Program-made: the position numbers and the translations under genes | In this document: one piece after another, positions 42,968 through 52,377 of the stretch | Layout: every line of letters starts with the position of its first letter | Position numbering within the stretch: position 1 is the first letter of the stretch | Source of the DNA: Sulfitobacter sp. | GTDB lineage: Bacteria; Pseudomonadota; Alphaproteobacteria; Rhodobacterales; Rhodobacteraceae | DNA: 64,000 bases | Assembly (NCBI GenBank): GCA_017854855.1 | Contig: JAFMGZ010000011.1 | Span: 18,544-82,543 of the forward strand | Direction: 5' to 3' | Notes under the pieces: model-generated | What the model saw: only the letters and a program-made list of their open reading frames with translations | The model's database searches: none | What the model was told of the DNA's origin: nothing

Positions 42968-44566
42968 TCAGCCGATGGCGGCTGACTTCACATCATCATC
43001 AATGAAGGGCAGGTATTTCTCAAAGTTGTCCGCGAACATCTTGACCAGCTTTTGGGCCTGACGGTCATAGGCCTCTGGGCTGTCCCATGTGCGGCGCGGG
43101 TCCAGCAGGATGTCTGGCACGCCGTCCACCGACACAGGCACTTCAAAGCCAAAGTTGGCGTCCTTGCGGTAGACAACATCTGCCAGCGTCCCTTCCAATG
43201 CCGCTGTCAGCAAGGCGCGGGTCGCTTTGATCGGCATGCGGCTGCCGGTGCCATAGGCACCACCGGTCCAGCCGGTGTTCACCAGCCAGCATGTCGCACC
43301 GTGCTGTGCAATCTTGTCGCGCAGCAGGTTGCCATAGACCTCGGGACGGCGCGGCATGAACGGCGCACCAAAACAGGTTGAGAATGTCGGCTCCGGCTCT
43401 GTCACACCCCGTTCTGTCCCGGCGACCTTTGAGGTAAAGCCGGACAGGAAGTGGTACATCGCCTGCGCCGGTGTCAGCCGCGAGATGGGGGGCAAAACGC
43501 CAAAAGCATCGCAGGTCAGCATGATGATGTTCTTTGGATGCCCGCCGACGGCCTTTTTTGACGCATTCGAAATATAGTGCAGCGGATAGGCACAACGCAT
43601 GTTGGCCGTCAGGCTGTCGTCATCGAAATCCAACTCCTTGGTCTCTTCGTCATAGACCATGTTTTCGATGACAGTCCCAAACTTGGCGGTCGTGTCATAG
43701 ATCTCCGGCTCGGCTTCGCGGCTCAGGTTGATCGTCTTGGCATAGCAGCCGCCTTCAAAGTTAAAGGTGCCGTGGTCGGACCAGCCATGTTCGTCATCGC
43801 CAATCAATGTGCGCTGAGGGTCGGCCGACAGGGTCGTCTTGCCGGTGCCGGACAGGCCAAAGAAGACGGCCGTGTCCACAGGATTGCCCGTCGCGTGGTT
43901 GGCAGAGCAATGCATCGGCATGATGCCCTTTTCGGGCAGAAGATAGTTCAGCAGGGTGAACACGGATTTCTTGTTCTCGCCTGCATATTCAGTGCCACCG
44001 ATCAGGATCATCTTGCGGTCAAAGTTCATCGCGATGACGGTTTCGGAGCGGCAGTCATGTTTTTTGGGATCCGCCAAAAAGCTGGGGCAGTTGATCACGG
44101 TGAAATCCGCGATGAAATCATCCAGATCGGCGCGGTCGGGACGGCGCAGCATGTGGCGGATGAACAGGCCGTGCCATGCCAGCTCTGTCACCATGCGCAC
44201 GTTGATTGAATGACGCGGGTCCGCGCCGCCAACCAGATCCTGCACGAAATATTCCTTGCCCTGCATATGGGCAACCATGTCCTCGTAAAGCGCGTCAAAG
44301 CCTTCGGGCGACATCTCGGCGTTGTTTTCCCACCAAATGGTATCTGCCACGCTGGCTGTTTTCACGACATGTTTGTCCTTGGGCGACCGACCCGTGAATT
44401 TCCCCGTCGTGACCAGAAACGCGCCGCCGTTGCCCAGACGGCCTTCGCCGCGCTTCAGCGCCGTCTCGATCAATGCGGGCTCCATCAGGTTATAATAGAC
44501 ATTTCCCAGCCCGTTGATCTGTTGATCCTCAAGGCGGAATTGCGGGTTTACCCGTCCAAATGTCAT
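42968..44566 (-). CDS. pckA: Phosphoenolpyruvate carboxykinase (ATP)
   Basis: A 532-residue gluconeogenic enzyme turning oxaloacetate and ATP into phosphoenolpyruvate. Walker A is GLSGTGKTT at 237-245, the kinase-2 metal motif LIGDDEHGW at about 254-262, and the substrate loop GRSPKDKH near 59-66. The frame extends upstream, but AGGAG eight bases before the ATG at 44566 sets the start. It diverges from chvI, the order known in alphaproteobacteria where ChvI controls pckA. Confidence 0.97.
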   Translation of the reverse strand: MTFGRVNPQFRLEDQQINGLGNVYYNLMEPALIETALKRGEGRLGNGGAFLVTTGKFTGRSPKDKHVVKTASVADTIWWENNAEMSPEGFDALYEDMVAHMQGKEYFVQDLVGGADPRHSINVRMVTELAWHGLFIRHMLRRPDRADLDDFIADFTVINCPSFLADPKKHDCRSETVIAMNFDRKMILIGGTEYAGENKKSVFTLLNYLLPEKGIMPMHCSANHATGNPVDTAVFFGLSGTGKTTLSADPQRTLIGDDEHGWSDHGTFNFEGGCYAKTINLSREAEPEIYDTTAKFGTVIENMVYDEETKELDFDDDSLTANMRCAYPLHYISNASKKAVGGHPKNIIMLTCDAFGVLPPISRLTPAQAMYHFLSGFTSKVAGTERGVTEPEPTFSTCFGAPFMPRRPEVYGNLLRDKIAQHGATCWLVNTGWTGGAYGTGSRMPIKATRALLTAALEGTLADVVYRKDANFGFEVPVSVDGVPDILLDPRRTWDSPEAYDRQAQKLVKMFADNFEKYLPFIDDDVKSAAIG

Positions 44567-44924
44567 GTGGCTTCTCCTGTAAGCGCGCATTTTGAGGCGC
44601 AAAGCTGACGTCAGTGGCCGAACTGGCCGCAACCCCAAAGGGTCTGATTGGCCTCTTAGCACGAGGGTCTGAGAAAAGAACAGATGGCCATGCCCTAGTT
44701 AGCGCCATCATGGCAAACTTTGGCTTGATCGAACGCAATCGTCGAAAATCTTTGGCTCAAAGCAACGGTAAAGTGCGGCAATTTAGCCATTACTAACCAA
44801 ATTATGGCGAGATTGCGGCCAAAGGATGCGGTGATTCGCACTTAACGATTGATTCGAGTGCGGAAAATGGTGATCACTATGGGAAAACAAAAAACGTAAA
44901 TTGAGCAGTACAAGGAAACAGGCA
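44567..44924. promoter_or_regulatory. 358-base divergent control region of pckA and chvI
   Basis: No convincing gene is present; a 60-codon plus-strand frame starting with GTG at 44614 lacks a binding site. GCCAT (44786-44790) and ATGGC (44804-44808) form an inverted repeat, and the related sequences GTGCGGCAA (44774) and GTGCGGAAA (44860) occur as direct repeats about 86 bases apart on the chvI side. These are possible regulator sites, ChvI included. Confidence 0.4.
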
Positions 44925-45626
44925 ATGTCAAAAATTGCATTGGTGGACGACGACAGGAACATCCTGACGTCGGTCTCGATGACTCTTGAAGCCGAAGGTT
45001 TCGAGGTGGAAACATACAATGACGGTCAGGCCGCATTGGATGCGTTTAACAAAAAGCTTCCCGATATGGCTGTCTTGGACATCAAGATGCCGCGCATGGA
45101 CGGGATGGATTTGTTGCAGCGTCTGCGCCAGAAAACCGCGATGCCGGTGATTTTCCTCACCTCCAAGGATGATGAGATCGACGAGGTTCTGGGCCTGCGT
45201 ATGGGCGCTGATGATTACGTCAAAAAACCCTTTAGCCAAAGACTGTTGGTCGAACGCATCCGCGCTTTGCTGCGCCGTCAGGATGCCGTCGACACCGGCG
45301 AAGTTGGCGACACCGAAGAGACCAAGGTGATGGAACGCGGTGATCTGCGGATGGATCCGCTGCGCCACGCTGTTGCCTGGAAGGGCAAGGACGTGTCACT
45401 GACCGTGACAGAATTCCTGTTGCTGCAGGCGCTGGCCCAACGTCCCGGTTTCGTGAAATCGCGCGATCAGCTGATGGATGTCGCCTACGACGATCAGGTC
45501 TATGTGGATGACCGGACCATCGACAGCCACATCAAGCGTTTGCGCAAGAAGATGCGCACAGCGGACAATGAATTCTCCGCGATTGAGACGCTTTACGGTA
45601 TCGGATACAGATACAACGAAGAGTGA
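44925..45626 (+). CDS. chvI: Response regulator ChvI
   Basis: A 233-residue OmpR-type regulator. The receiver domain has the acidic pair in ALVDDDRN, phosphoacceptor Asp52 in [12 protein letters not shown], Thr in FLTSKDD and Lys in VKKPFS. The C-terminal winged helix begins near 135 ([27 protein letters not shown]). ChvG-ChvI systems respond to acid and envelope conditions and regulate carbon metabolism. AAGGAAACAGG precedes the ATG at 44925. The kinase gene follows. Confidence 0.95.
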   Translation: MSKIALVDDDRNILTSVSMTLEAEGFEVETYNDGQAALDAFNKKLPDMAVLDIKMPRMDGMDLLQRLRQKTAMPVIFLTSKDDEIDEVLGLRMGADDYVKKPFSQRLLVERIRALLRRQDAVDTGEVGDTEETKVMERGDLRMDPLRHAVAWKGKDVSLTVTEFLLLQALAQRPGFVKSRDQLMDVAYDDQVYVDDRTIDSHIKRLRKKMRTADNEFSAIETLYGIGYRYNEE

Positions 45627-45636
45627 TATTGGCCCG

Positions 45637-47346
45637 ATGGCGATTGTCGAAAGGAACTTTGTGCGCGACCTGAGCACATCTGTACGCGACGGTGACGTGG
45701 TTCTGGGCGACGATTGGGTCGCCCCAGACAGCGATACGCCGGATGAATTGCGGGTCCGCCGGGAACGGCGTGGCTTGTTTTCTCTGCGCGGCTCGCCCCT
45801 GACGCGCAAGATCATCACCTTCAACCTGATCGCGCTCAATGTCCTTGCTGCCGGTATCTTGTACCTCAGCTCCTCGCGGGACTCGCTGGCGGTGCAACGT
45901 GCCGCATCCCTGGTCACCGAGGCAGAGCTGATTGCCGATGTGATCGAGGCCAAATTGCCAGCAGGCGCGCCGGTCAACCTTGCCACGGGCGACGGTGTTG
46001 ATGCCTCCCAGACGCTGGGTGCCATTGACCTGCGCAGCGGGATCAATGTCTTTGTCTATGATCCTTCGGCGACATTGGTGGCGCAATCGTCGGGTGCCAC
46101 CGGTGCCGACATGACCGGCAACGCCTCCCCGACCGTTCTTACAGATGCGCTGAGCTGGATTTGGGAAAAACTGTCCGGCTCTGGCGGCGCTGCGGATCAG
46201 GACAATCTGCCAATCGAAGAACAGTTCAAGGCGCTGGTCAGCCAAAGCATGCAGGGCGGGACCATTCTGGAAAACACCCTAGACAGCGACGGCGGCACAT
46301 TGATCACCGTGCTGACCCCGATCCAGCAAGACGGCACTCCCGTTGGCGTCGTCGCCATCGCCTCGGCTGCCGGTGAAATCGACAACCTGGTGCGCAGTGA
46401 ACGCGAACGCGTGCTGCAGATGTTCGTCATCGCGACACTGGTCTCCATCGGCCTCAGCCTGGTGCTGGCATCCACGATCGCCAATCCGCTGGCCGATCTG
46501 GCGGCTGCCGCTGAACTGGGCCGTGACAAAGACCACAAGAAAATGAACCCCGGGCGCATCCGCATCCCCGATCTGACGGCTCGTCCCGATGAAATCGGCC
46601 GACTATCGGGTGCCTTGCGCGGCATGGTTTCGGCGCTTTACAACCGTATCGACGGCAACGAACAATTCGCCGCCGACGTCGCCCATGAGATCAAGAACCC
46701 GCTGGCTTCCCTGCGCTCTGCCGTGGGCACCCTGCGGATGATCAAACGCGACGACCAGCGCGAAAAGCTGCTGGATGTGATCGACCATGATGTGCGCCGT
46801 CTGGACCGGCTGGTCAGTGACATCTCCAACGCCTCGCGGCTGGATTCCGAACTGGTCAAAGAAGAAGAAGAACAGTTTGACCTGCTGAAAATGGTTGGCA
46901 ACCTGGGCCAGTATCTGGGCGAAGATGCCAAGAACCAGGGGATCGACTTTATCACCGACCTGCCAGCAGAGCCTATTTTGGTGCACGGCCTTGAGGCGCG
47001 TCTGGCGCAGGTGTTTGTCAACCTCATCACCAATGCGATCTCCTTTTGCGAAGACGGCGATGCCATCCGCGTCTGGGTCCGCAGACGTGAAAACCGCGTG
47101 CTGGTTGTCGTCGAAGATACCGGTCCCGGCATCCCCGATCAGGCCCTGTCAAAGATCTTCAAACGCTTCTATTCGCAGCGGCCCGACGAACACTTTGGCA
47201 ATAACTCCGGTCTTGGCCTGGCCATCTCCAAACAGATCGTTGAGGCCCATGGCGGCGTGATCTGGGCTGAAAACATTCGCCCCACAGAGGCGGACATCAC
47301 CTCTGACCCTCTTGGCGCGCGTTTCGTAGTGGGCCTGCCGACCTGA
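45637..47346 (+). CDS. chvG: Sensor histidine kinase ChvG
   Basis: A 569-residue membrane kinase. A cytoplasmic leader, a first membrane helix (about 60-80), a periplasmic sensor region of about 200 residues, a second helix near 260-280 and a HAMP segment are followed by the DHp domain with His350 in AADVAHEIKNPLASL and the ATPase domain (NLITNAISFC, DTGPGIP, GLGLAISKQIVEAHGG). The ATG at 45637 is ten bases after the chvI stop. In rhizobia the periplasmic partner is ExoR, which is not seen in this window. Confidence 0.95.
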   Translation: MAIVERNFVRDLSTSVRDGDVVLGDDWVAPDSDTPDELRVRRERRGLFSLRGSPLTRKIITFNLIALNVLAAGILYLSSSRDSLAVQRAASLVTEAELIADVIEAKLPAGAPVNLATGDGVDASQTLGAIDLRSGINVFVYDPSATLVAQSSGATGADMTGNASPTVLTDALSWIWEKLSGSGGAADQDNLPIEEQFKALVSQSMQGGTILENTLDSDGGTLITVLTPIQQDGTPVGVVAIASAAGEIDNLVRSERERVLQMFVIATLVSIGLSLVLASTIANPLADLAAAAELGRDKDHKKMNPGRIRIPDLTARPDEIGRLSGALRGMVSALYNRIDGNEQFAADVAHEIKNPLASLRSAVGTLRMIKRDDQREKLLDVIDHDVRRLDRLVSDISNASRLDSELVKEEEEQFDLLKMVGNLGQYLGEDAKNQGIDFITDLPAEPILVHGLEARLAQVFVNLITNAISFCEDGDAIRVWVRRRENRVLVVVEDTGPGIPDQALSKIFKRFYSQRPDEHFGNNSGLGLAISKQIVEAHGGVIWAENIRPTEADITSDPLGARFVVGLPT

Positions 47347-47353
47347 TCTTGTG

Positions 47354-47785
47354 ATGGATACATCGCATGCCCCCCAGATCATCCACGCCACATGCGTCAG
47401 TCTGCACGGGCACGGGGTATTGATCATCGGGGCGTCGGGGTCTGGGAAATCCACATTGGCGTTGCAATTGATGGCGATGGGTGCCGGACTGGTGGCCGAT
47501 GACAGAACATGCCTGCAGCGCCAGGGTGCCGGGATCGTCGCCGATGTTCCCGAAACGATCAAAGGTCTGATTGAGGCGCGCGGCATCGGCGTGCTCAAGG
47601 CGCAGCCCACCGGTCCTGTGCCCGTCGCTGTCGTCATCGACCTGGATCAGACCGAAACGCAGCGCCTGCCAGATCCCCATGCCCACAGGCTGCTGGGTGT
47701 CGCACTGCCCTGCCTTTACAACATACCCGCCCCGCATTTTGCCGCCGCGATCTTGCAATACCTCAAAGGTATTATAGGTATCTGA
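47354..47785 (+). CDS. hprK: HPr kinase/phosphorylase, short alphaproteobacterial form
   Basis: A protein of 144 residues or slightly fewer that phosphorylates HPr on a serine. It consists only of the catalytic domain: Walker A IIGASGSGKSTLA at about 25-37 and the VADDRTCLQ segment. The N-terminal domain of Gram-positive HprK is missing, as is usual in alphaproteobacteria. GTG at 47351 or ATG at 47354 could start it. It lies in chvG-hprK-rapZ-EIIA-HPr, tying the PTS to the ChvGI system. Confidence 0.92.
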   Translation: MDTSHAPQIIHATCVSLHGHGVLIIGASGSGKSTLALQLMAMGAGLVADDRTCLQRQGAGIVADVPETIKGLIEARGIGVLKAQPTGPVPVAVVIDLDQTETQRLPDPHAHRLLGVALPCLYNIPAPHFAAAILQYLKGIIGI

Positions 47786-47787
47786 AC

Positions 47788-48705
47788 ATGAGTGTGATCA
47801 CCCCCACTGACCAATCCGACATCCCCGCTGGCCAACGGCGGTTGGTGCTTGTGACAGGTCCATCCGGGGCAGGACGGTCTACCGCGCTGAACGTGCTCGA
47901 AGATGCGGGGTTTGAAACCATCGACAACCTGCCCCTGCGCCTTCTGCCGATGCTGCTGGATGGCAAGGGCGACCATCGCTCCATCGCGCTTGGCATTGAT
48001 GCGCGCACCCGCGACTTTTCCATTGATGGGGTCACGGACATGCTTGGCAGGCTTTCCGCCCGCAAGGACCTGCTGGTGGAACTGCTCTATCTTGACTGCG
48101 CATCAGAGGCCCTGCTGCGCCGCTTTTCCGAAACCCGCCGCCGGCACCCGCTGGCAGACAACGGTCCGCCCGCGGCGGGTATTGAGCGTGAACAGGATTT
48201 GCTCAGCCCGCTGCGCGCCCGCGCGGATGTGCTGATCGATACCACCGGCCTTACCATCCATGATCTGCGCGCAGAGGTGGAGCGGTGGTTCGCCCCCGAT
48301 GGCCGCCACCACCTCAGCATTTCGGTACAGTCGTTTTCCTACAAACGCGGTCTGCCCCGATCGGTCGATATGGTCTATGACTGCCGTTTCCTGCGCAATC
48401 CCCATTGGGACAGAACCCTGCGCGAGGCCAATGGCACCGACCAGAGGGTGGCTGACTACATTGCCCAGGATCCGCGCTACGGTGCCTTTGTGCAGCAGGT
48501 GCTCGACCTCAGCATCCTGCTACTCCCTGCATTTCGCGATGAGGGAAAATCAAATGTATCAATCGCCTTTGGGTGTACTGGCGGGCAGCACCGGTCGGTT
48601 ACTCTTGCAGAAGGCCATGCATTGCGACTTGCGCAACTGGGGTGGCAGGTGTCAATTAGGCATCGCGAACTGGATCTGCAAAACGAAGGTAAGGCAAGAA
48701 CGTGA
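47788..48705 (+). CDS. rapZ: RNase adapter protein RapZ / YvcJ-type nucleotide-binding protein
   Basis: A 305-residue P-loop protein. Walker A is TGPSGAGRSTALNVLEDAGFETIDNLP, with arginine in place of the usual lysine, and the C-terminal domain has SVQSFSYKRGLPRSVDMVYDCRFLRNPHW and FGCTGGQHRSVTLAE, both hallmarks of the family. In E. coli RapZ senses glucosamine-6-phosphate and directs RNase E to GlmZ; GlmZ is not expected here, so the substrate may differ. It follows hprK after two bases and overlaps the EIIA start. Confidence 0.94.
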   Translation: MSVITPTDQSDIPAGQRRLVLVTGPSGAGRSTALNVLEDAGFETIDNLPLRLLPMLLDGKGDHRSIALGIDARTRDFSIDGVTDMLGRLSARKDLLVELLYLDCASEALLRRFSETRRRHPLADNGPPAAGIEREQDLLSPLRARADVLIDTTGLTIHDLRAEVERWFAPDGRHHLSISVQSFSYKRGLPRSVDMVYDCRFLRNPHWDRTLREANGTDQRVADYIAQDPRYGAFVQQVLDLSILLLPAFRDEGKSNVSIAFGCTGGQHRSVTLAEGHALRLAQLGWQVSIRHRELDLQNEGKART

Positions 48706-49094
48706 TCGGGATTGTGATAGTGGCACATGGCGGATTGGCGCGGGAATATCTCGCGGCGATTGAACATGTCGTCGGCTCACAAAACGGCGTTCGCGCAATT
48801 TCGATCGAGGCAGATCATGACCGCCAGGCAAAACAGATTGAGATTTGCGAAGCCGCAGATGAGGTGGACCAAGGTGCCGGTGTCGTGCTGGTGACCGATC
48901 TGTTCGGCGGTTCTCCCTCCAACCTGTCCTTGCTGGCTTGCCAGCCAGAGAACCGTCGCATCCTTTATGGTGCGAACCTGCCGATGTTGATCAAACTTGC
49001 AAAATCCCGTCACATGGATTTGGCCGATGCTGTCCGCGCAGCTCTTGAGGCGGGCAAGAAATATATCGACAGCCAGAACATCAGCGTCAGCTAA
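48702..49094 (+). CDS. PTS EIIA component, mannose family
   Basis: A 130-residue phosphocarrier. The active histidine is His9 in IVIVAHGGLAREYL, and VLVTDLFGGSPSN is the conserved second motif. No EIIB, C or D genes follow, so it is part of a regulatory PTS rather than a sugar uptake system. GTG at 48702 overlaps the rapZ stop by four bases. Confidence 0.93.
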   Translation: MIGIVIVAHGGLAREYLAAIEHVVGSQNGVRAISIEADHDRQAKQIEICEAADEVDQGAGVVLVTDLFGGSPSNLSLLACQPENRRILYGANLPMLIKLAKSRHMDLADAVRAALEAGKKYIDSQNISVS

Positions 49095-49105
49095 AGGCCC
49101 ATTCC

Positions 49106-49375
49106 ATGACCCAGATTTCCCTCAAGATCGTGAACGAAAAAGGTCTGCATGCGCGGGCCTCGGCCAAATTGGTCGAGGTGGTCGAAGCTTTTGACGCACG
49201 TGCAGAGGTCAGCAAAGATGGCATGTCTGCATCAGGTGACAGCATCATGGGGCTTTTGATGTTGGCAGCCGCCCGAGGAAGCACTATTGACGTGCAAACA
49301 TCGGGGCCCGACGCCGAGGCCCTGGCAGATGCATTGACAGCGCTGGTCGCGGATAAATTTGGCGAAGGCTTCTGA
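49106..49375 (+). CDS. ptsH: HPr family phosphocarrier protein
   Basis: An 89-residue HPr. His15 lies in NEKGLHARASAKLV and the regulatory serine region in DSIMGLLMLAAARGS (Ser near 46), the target of HprK encoded three genes upstream. HPr passes phosphate from Enzyme I (not in window) to EIIA. The following acyltransferase gene overlaps its 3' end by 17 bases. Confidence 0.95.
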   Translation: MTQISLKIVNEKGLHARASAKLVEVVEAFDARAEVSKDGMSASGDSIMGLLMLAAARGSTIDVQTSGPDAEALADALTALVADKFGEGF

Positions 49376-50324
49376 CCCACGCCTTACCGTGACCCTGACA
49401 GGGGTGGCCGCTTTGGCAAACGACATAGAAACCAAAACCGCGATACAATCCACGAACACGCATGACGGACCATCTGCGGATGAGGCCGAAAATGTGACGT
49501 TCACCAAATACGACCGCCGCAGCCTGTCTTATGCCTCCACGTTCGAGGATCCGTTCAAATCGCGGATGATCAGCATCATCGAACTGCTCACCGGAAAATT
49601 ATCCATCCTGCGGATGATCCGCAAATTTGAACGCCGCGGCGCCCCCAGCGGACAGGCTTTCTGGCGCGCGGCACTCGATACGATGGGCATCACCCTGACC
49701 ACCCCTCCTGAACAGCTTGCGCGCATTCCCGCCACGGGGCCGGTGATCGTCGTGGCAAACCATCCCCATGGCATGGTGGACGGTATGATCTTTGCCGATC
49801 TCATCGGCCGGGTCCGCCCGGATTACCGCATTCTCACCCGCTCCTTGCTGACATCCATCGATGAGGTCGCGGGCAGCTACATGATCCCTGTCCCTTTCCC
49901 TCATGACCCCGATGCCCAGCGCAAAGGCGTTGAAATGCGCGCCAAGGCCATGGATCACCTCAAACAGGGCGGCGTTGTGGCGCTTTTCCCCTCCGGCGTC
50001 GTGGCCTCCTCCGAAACCTGGTGGGGCCCGGCCATTGAGGCGGAATGGAATGTCTTTACCGCCAAGATGATCCGCCGCTCAGGTGCCACGGTGGTGCCCA
50101 TGCGCTTTCCGGGTCAGAACAGCCGCGCCTATCAGATCGCCAACAAGGTCAGCCCGATGTTGCGCCAGGGGCTGCTGCTGCATGAGATCGTGCACAGCTG
50201 TAACAAACCCCAAGGGCCGGTCGTGGGCCATCCGATCCCCCAATCCGAAATCGACGCCCGCGCCGATGATCCGCGCAAATTCATGGCCTGGCTCAGAGCG
50301 CAGACAATGGCCCTCAAAGACTGA
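49359..50324 (+). CDS. Lysophospholipid acyltransferase-like protein (PlsC family)
   Basis: A protein of about 300-321 residues with the acyltransferase signature VVANHPHGMVDGMIF (HxxxxD) and a second block VVALFPSGVVASSE, where the Glu/Gly motif usually reads FPEG. Members acylate lysophosphatidic acid or related lipids. The start is unsettled: TTG at 49359 overlaps HPr, and GTG (49389) or TTG (49413) are possible. No membrane helix is obvious. It is the last gene of the chvI-to-HPr run. Confidence 0.82.
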   Translation: MAKASDPRLTVTLTGVAALANDIETKTAIQSTNTHDGPSADEAENVTFTKYDRRSLSYASTFEDPFKSRMISIIELLTGKLSILRMIRKFERRGAPSGQAFWRAALDTMGITLTTPPEQLARIPATGPVIVVANHPHGMVDGMIFADLIGRVRPDYRILTRSLLTSIDEVAGSYMIPVPFPHDPDAQRKGVEMRAKAMDHLKQGGVVALFPSGVVASSETWWGPAIEAEWNVFTAKMIRRSGATVVPMRFPGQNSRAYQIANKVSPMLRQGLLLHEIVHSCNKPQGPVVGHPIPQSEIDARADDPRKFMAWLRAQTMALKD

Positions 50325-50406
50325 CCTAACCCAGCCGGCGTCCCGGCACAGGTTGTCCTGGCGCGGCCCGGCCCCTCTCTTTTTGGCTAAAAATACCTTC
50401 CGACCT

Positions 50407-50434
50407 CACCCCATATGCCGCAGGCCATGGGGTG
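50407..50434. terminator. Hairpin between convergent genes
   Basis: CACCCCAT (50407-50414) pairs with ATGGGGTG (50427-50434), with an inner GCC-GCA-GGC stem. It lies between the acyltransferase stop and the hbd stop and so could block read-through in both directions, although no T-run is present. Confidence 0.55.
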
Positions 50435-50440
50435 TGCTGC

Positions 50441-51316
50441 TCAACGCGTGGGCACTGGCATTTCGCCGCGATAGTCATAAAATCCGCGCTGGGTCTTGCG
50501 GCCCAGCCACCCGGCCTCGACATATTTTGTCAGCAGCGGGCAGGGGCGGTACTTGGTATCGGCCAATCCGTCATGCAAGACGTTCATGATCGCCAGGCAG
50601 GTATCAAGCCCGATAAAATCCGCCAGCTCCAGCGGACCCATGGGGTGATTGGCCCCCAGTTTCAGCGAACTGTCGATGGATTGCACATTCCCGACCCCTT
50701 CATACAGGGTATAGACCGCCTCGTTGATCATCGGCATCAGAATCCGGTTCACGATGAAGGCCGGGAAATCCTCTGCGCTGGCTGCGGTCTTGCCCAGACG
50801 GTCCACCACGGTCTTGCAGGCGGCAAAGGTTTCCTCATCCGTGGCAATGCCGCGGATCAGCTCCACCAGCTGCATGACCGGCACGGGGTTCATGAAATGG
50901 AACCCCATGAACTTTTCCGGCCGGTCTGTTCTGCTGGCCAGCCGCGTGATCGAAATCGACGACGTATTCGAGGTCAGGATCGTCTCGGGTTTGAGATGGG
51001 GCAGCAGGTCTTCAAAAATCGCTTGCTTCACGGTCTCCCGCTCGGTTGCCGCCTCGATAATCAGATCGCTTGATCCCAGATCGGTCAGCGTTGTTGTCGT
51101 GTCGATCCGCTTCATGGCGGCGGCCATCTCGGCCTCTGAAATCTTGCCGCGCCCGGCCTGCCGCGACAGGTTGCCCTCGATGATCTGAACCGCTTTTTCC
51201 AGGGCCTCGGCGCTGATATCGGTCATCTTTACGTCATAACCGGCCAGCGCCATGACATGGGCGATGCCATTCCCCATCTGACCTGCGCCCACGATGCCAA
51301 TTGTCTGGATGTCCAT
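50441..51316 (-). CDS. hbdA: 3-hydroxybutyryl-CoA dehydrogenase
   Basis: A 291-residue NAD(P)-dependent enzyme interconverting acetoacetyl-CoA and 3-hydroxybutyryl-CoA. The N-terminal GIVGAGQMGNGIAHVMALAGYDV is the nucleotide fold; GFHFMNPVPVMQLVELIRG holds the catalytic His and the PVP motif, followed by FIVNRILMPMINEAVY. AGGA precedes the ATG at 51316. Nearby etfA/etfB suggest fatty acid or C2/C4 CoA metabolism, including polyhydroxybutyrate or ethylmalonyl-CoA routes. Confidence 0.94.
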   Translation of the reverse strand: MDIQTIGIVGAGQMGNGIAHVMALAGYDVKMTDISAEALEKAVQIIEGNLSRQAGRGKISEAEMAAAMKRIDTTTTLTDLGSSDLIIEAATERETVKQAIFEDLLPHLKPETILTSNTSSISITRLASRTDRPEKFMGFHFMNPVPVMQLVELIRGIATDEETFAACKTVVDRLGKTAASAEDFPAFIVNRILMPMINEAVYTLYEGVGNVQSIDSSLKLGANHPMGPLELADFIGLDTCLAIMNVLHDGLADTKYRPCPLLTKYVEAGWLGRKTQRGFYDYRGEMPVPTR

Positions 51317-51472
51317 AACCGGTCCTTTCACATTTTCGCTCACAGTAGGGGCTGTGGGGGGCAGGCCGCAAGGGCCAGCAGTATCTAAAAGATGCCGCAA
51401 ATCCGCTGATTAAGCGAATCGCAAGTCTCATCTTCCAAGGTGGCACCGGGTGAATTTTTGAAGGTGGGTGAA

Positions 51473-52309
51473 ATGACCTATGATGTGCTTGGGCCGGGGC
51501 CCTTGGACTATCTGCCGTGCAGGTATGATACGTCCCGATTGCTGTTTCGGGGGCCAAAACGAAATCTGAACAAACCATATCTGGCGTTTATCGGATCAAA
51601 CGAAACCTACGGCAAATTCATTGCAGAGCCTTTTCCGGCTCTGGTTGAAAACGTGCTGGGGATCACTTGTGCGAATTTCGGTCAGATGAACGCCGGTGTC
51701 GATGTCTTTTGTCAGGACAAATCAATCCTACAGGCGGCCTCCAGGGCGCGTGTGACGGTTATTCAGGTGCTGGGTGCCCAGAACATGACCAACCGGTTCT
51801 ACACCGTACACCCCCGGCGCAATGACCGCTTTGTCGCGGCATCCAGCACGCTCAAATCCATCTATCGCGAGGTGGATTTTTCGGACTTTCATTTCACCAA
51901 ACATATGATTTCCTGCCTGTACCGGACGTCCCCGAAACGGTTCGAAAGGGTCCAGCAAGAGCTGCAAGAGGCCTGGGTTGCCCGGATGCGGCTGATGCTC
52001 AGGCAGATCAACGGCAAATCAATCCTGCTGTGGTTCTCTGATCATGCGCCAGAGCACGAATGCGTCCTTCTGGCCCAGGGCGTTGGAAAGGACCCGCTTT
52101 TTGTGACGCGTGCCATGATCAACGAAATCCGCGGCGATGCAACGCAGGTGGTTGAGGTCTGCGCATCGGCACAATCGCTCGATACAGGAACTCAAGGCAT
52201 GTTTTTCAATGAGTTGGAAGAACCTGCCGCCAAAGAGATGCTGGGGCCGATGGCCCATCAGGAGGCGGCGGATGCCTTGGTCGACGCCCTGCGCCGATTG
52301 CAGATTTGA
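51473..52309 (+). CDS. DUF6473 family protein of unknown function
   Basis: A 278-residue protein. The start YDVLGPGPLDYLPCRYDTSRLLFRGPKRNLNKPYLAFIGSNETYGKF is characteristic of a family largely confined to Rhodobacterales (DUF6473 as I recall it). An alpha/beta fold with a serine or sulfate-type loop (IGSNETYG) is plausible; similarity to SGNH or sulfotransferase-type enzymes is a guess. GGTGGGTGAA precedes the ATG at 51473. It stands alone between minus-strand hbd and etfA, with its own terminator. Confidence 0.8.
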   Translation: MTYDVLGPGPLDYLPCRYDTSRLLFRGPKRNLNKPYLAFIGSNETYGKFIAEPFPALVENVLGITCANFGQMNAGVDVFCQDKSILQAASRARVTVIQVLGAQNMTNRFYTVHPRRNDRFVAASSTLKSIYREVDFSDFHFTKHMISCLYRTSPKRFERVQQELQEAWVARMRLMLRQINGKSILLWFSDHAPEHECVLLAQGVGKDPLFVTRAMINEIRGDATQVVEVCASAQSLDTGTQGMFFNELEEPAAKEMLGPMAHQEAADALVDALRRLQI

Positions 52310-52316
52310 CCAAATG

Positions 52317-52349
52317 AAAAGGCCCGCCAATTCTGGCGGGCCTTCTTTT
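52317..52349 (+). terminator. Rho-independent terminator after the DUF6473 gene
   Basis: AAAAGGCCCGCCA pairs with TGGCGGGCCTTCTTTT around a 4-base loop, eight bases after the stop. The A and T runs flank a 9-bp GC stem, so it may also end the convergent etf transcript. Confidence 0.92.
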
Positions 52350-52377
52350 GGTCCTCAGATGTCGCGCGTCAAGACGA

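Noticed and set aside
44614..44796. 60-codon plus-strand frame in the pckA/chvI gap
   Set aside because: GTG start without a binding site, no recognisable family, and it fills most of a region needed for divergent promoters.
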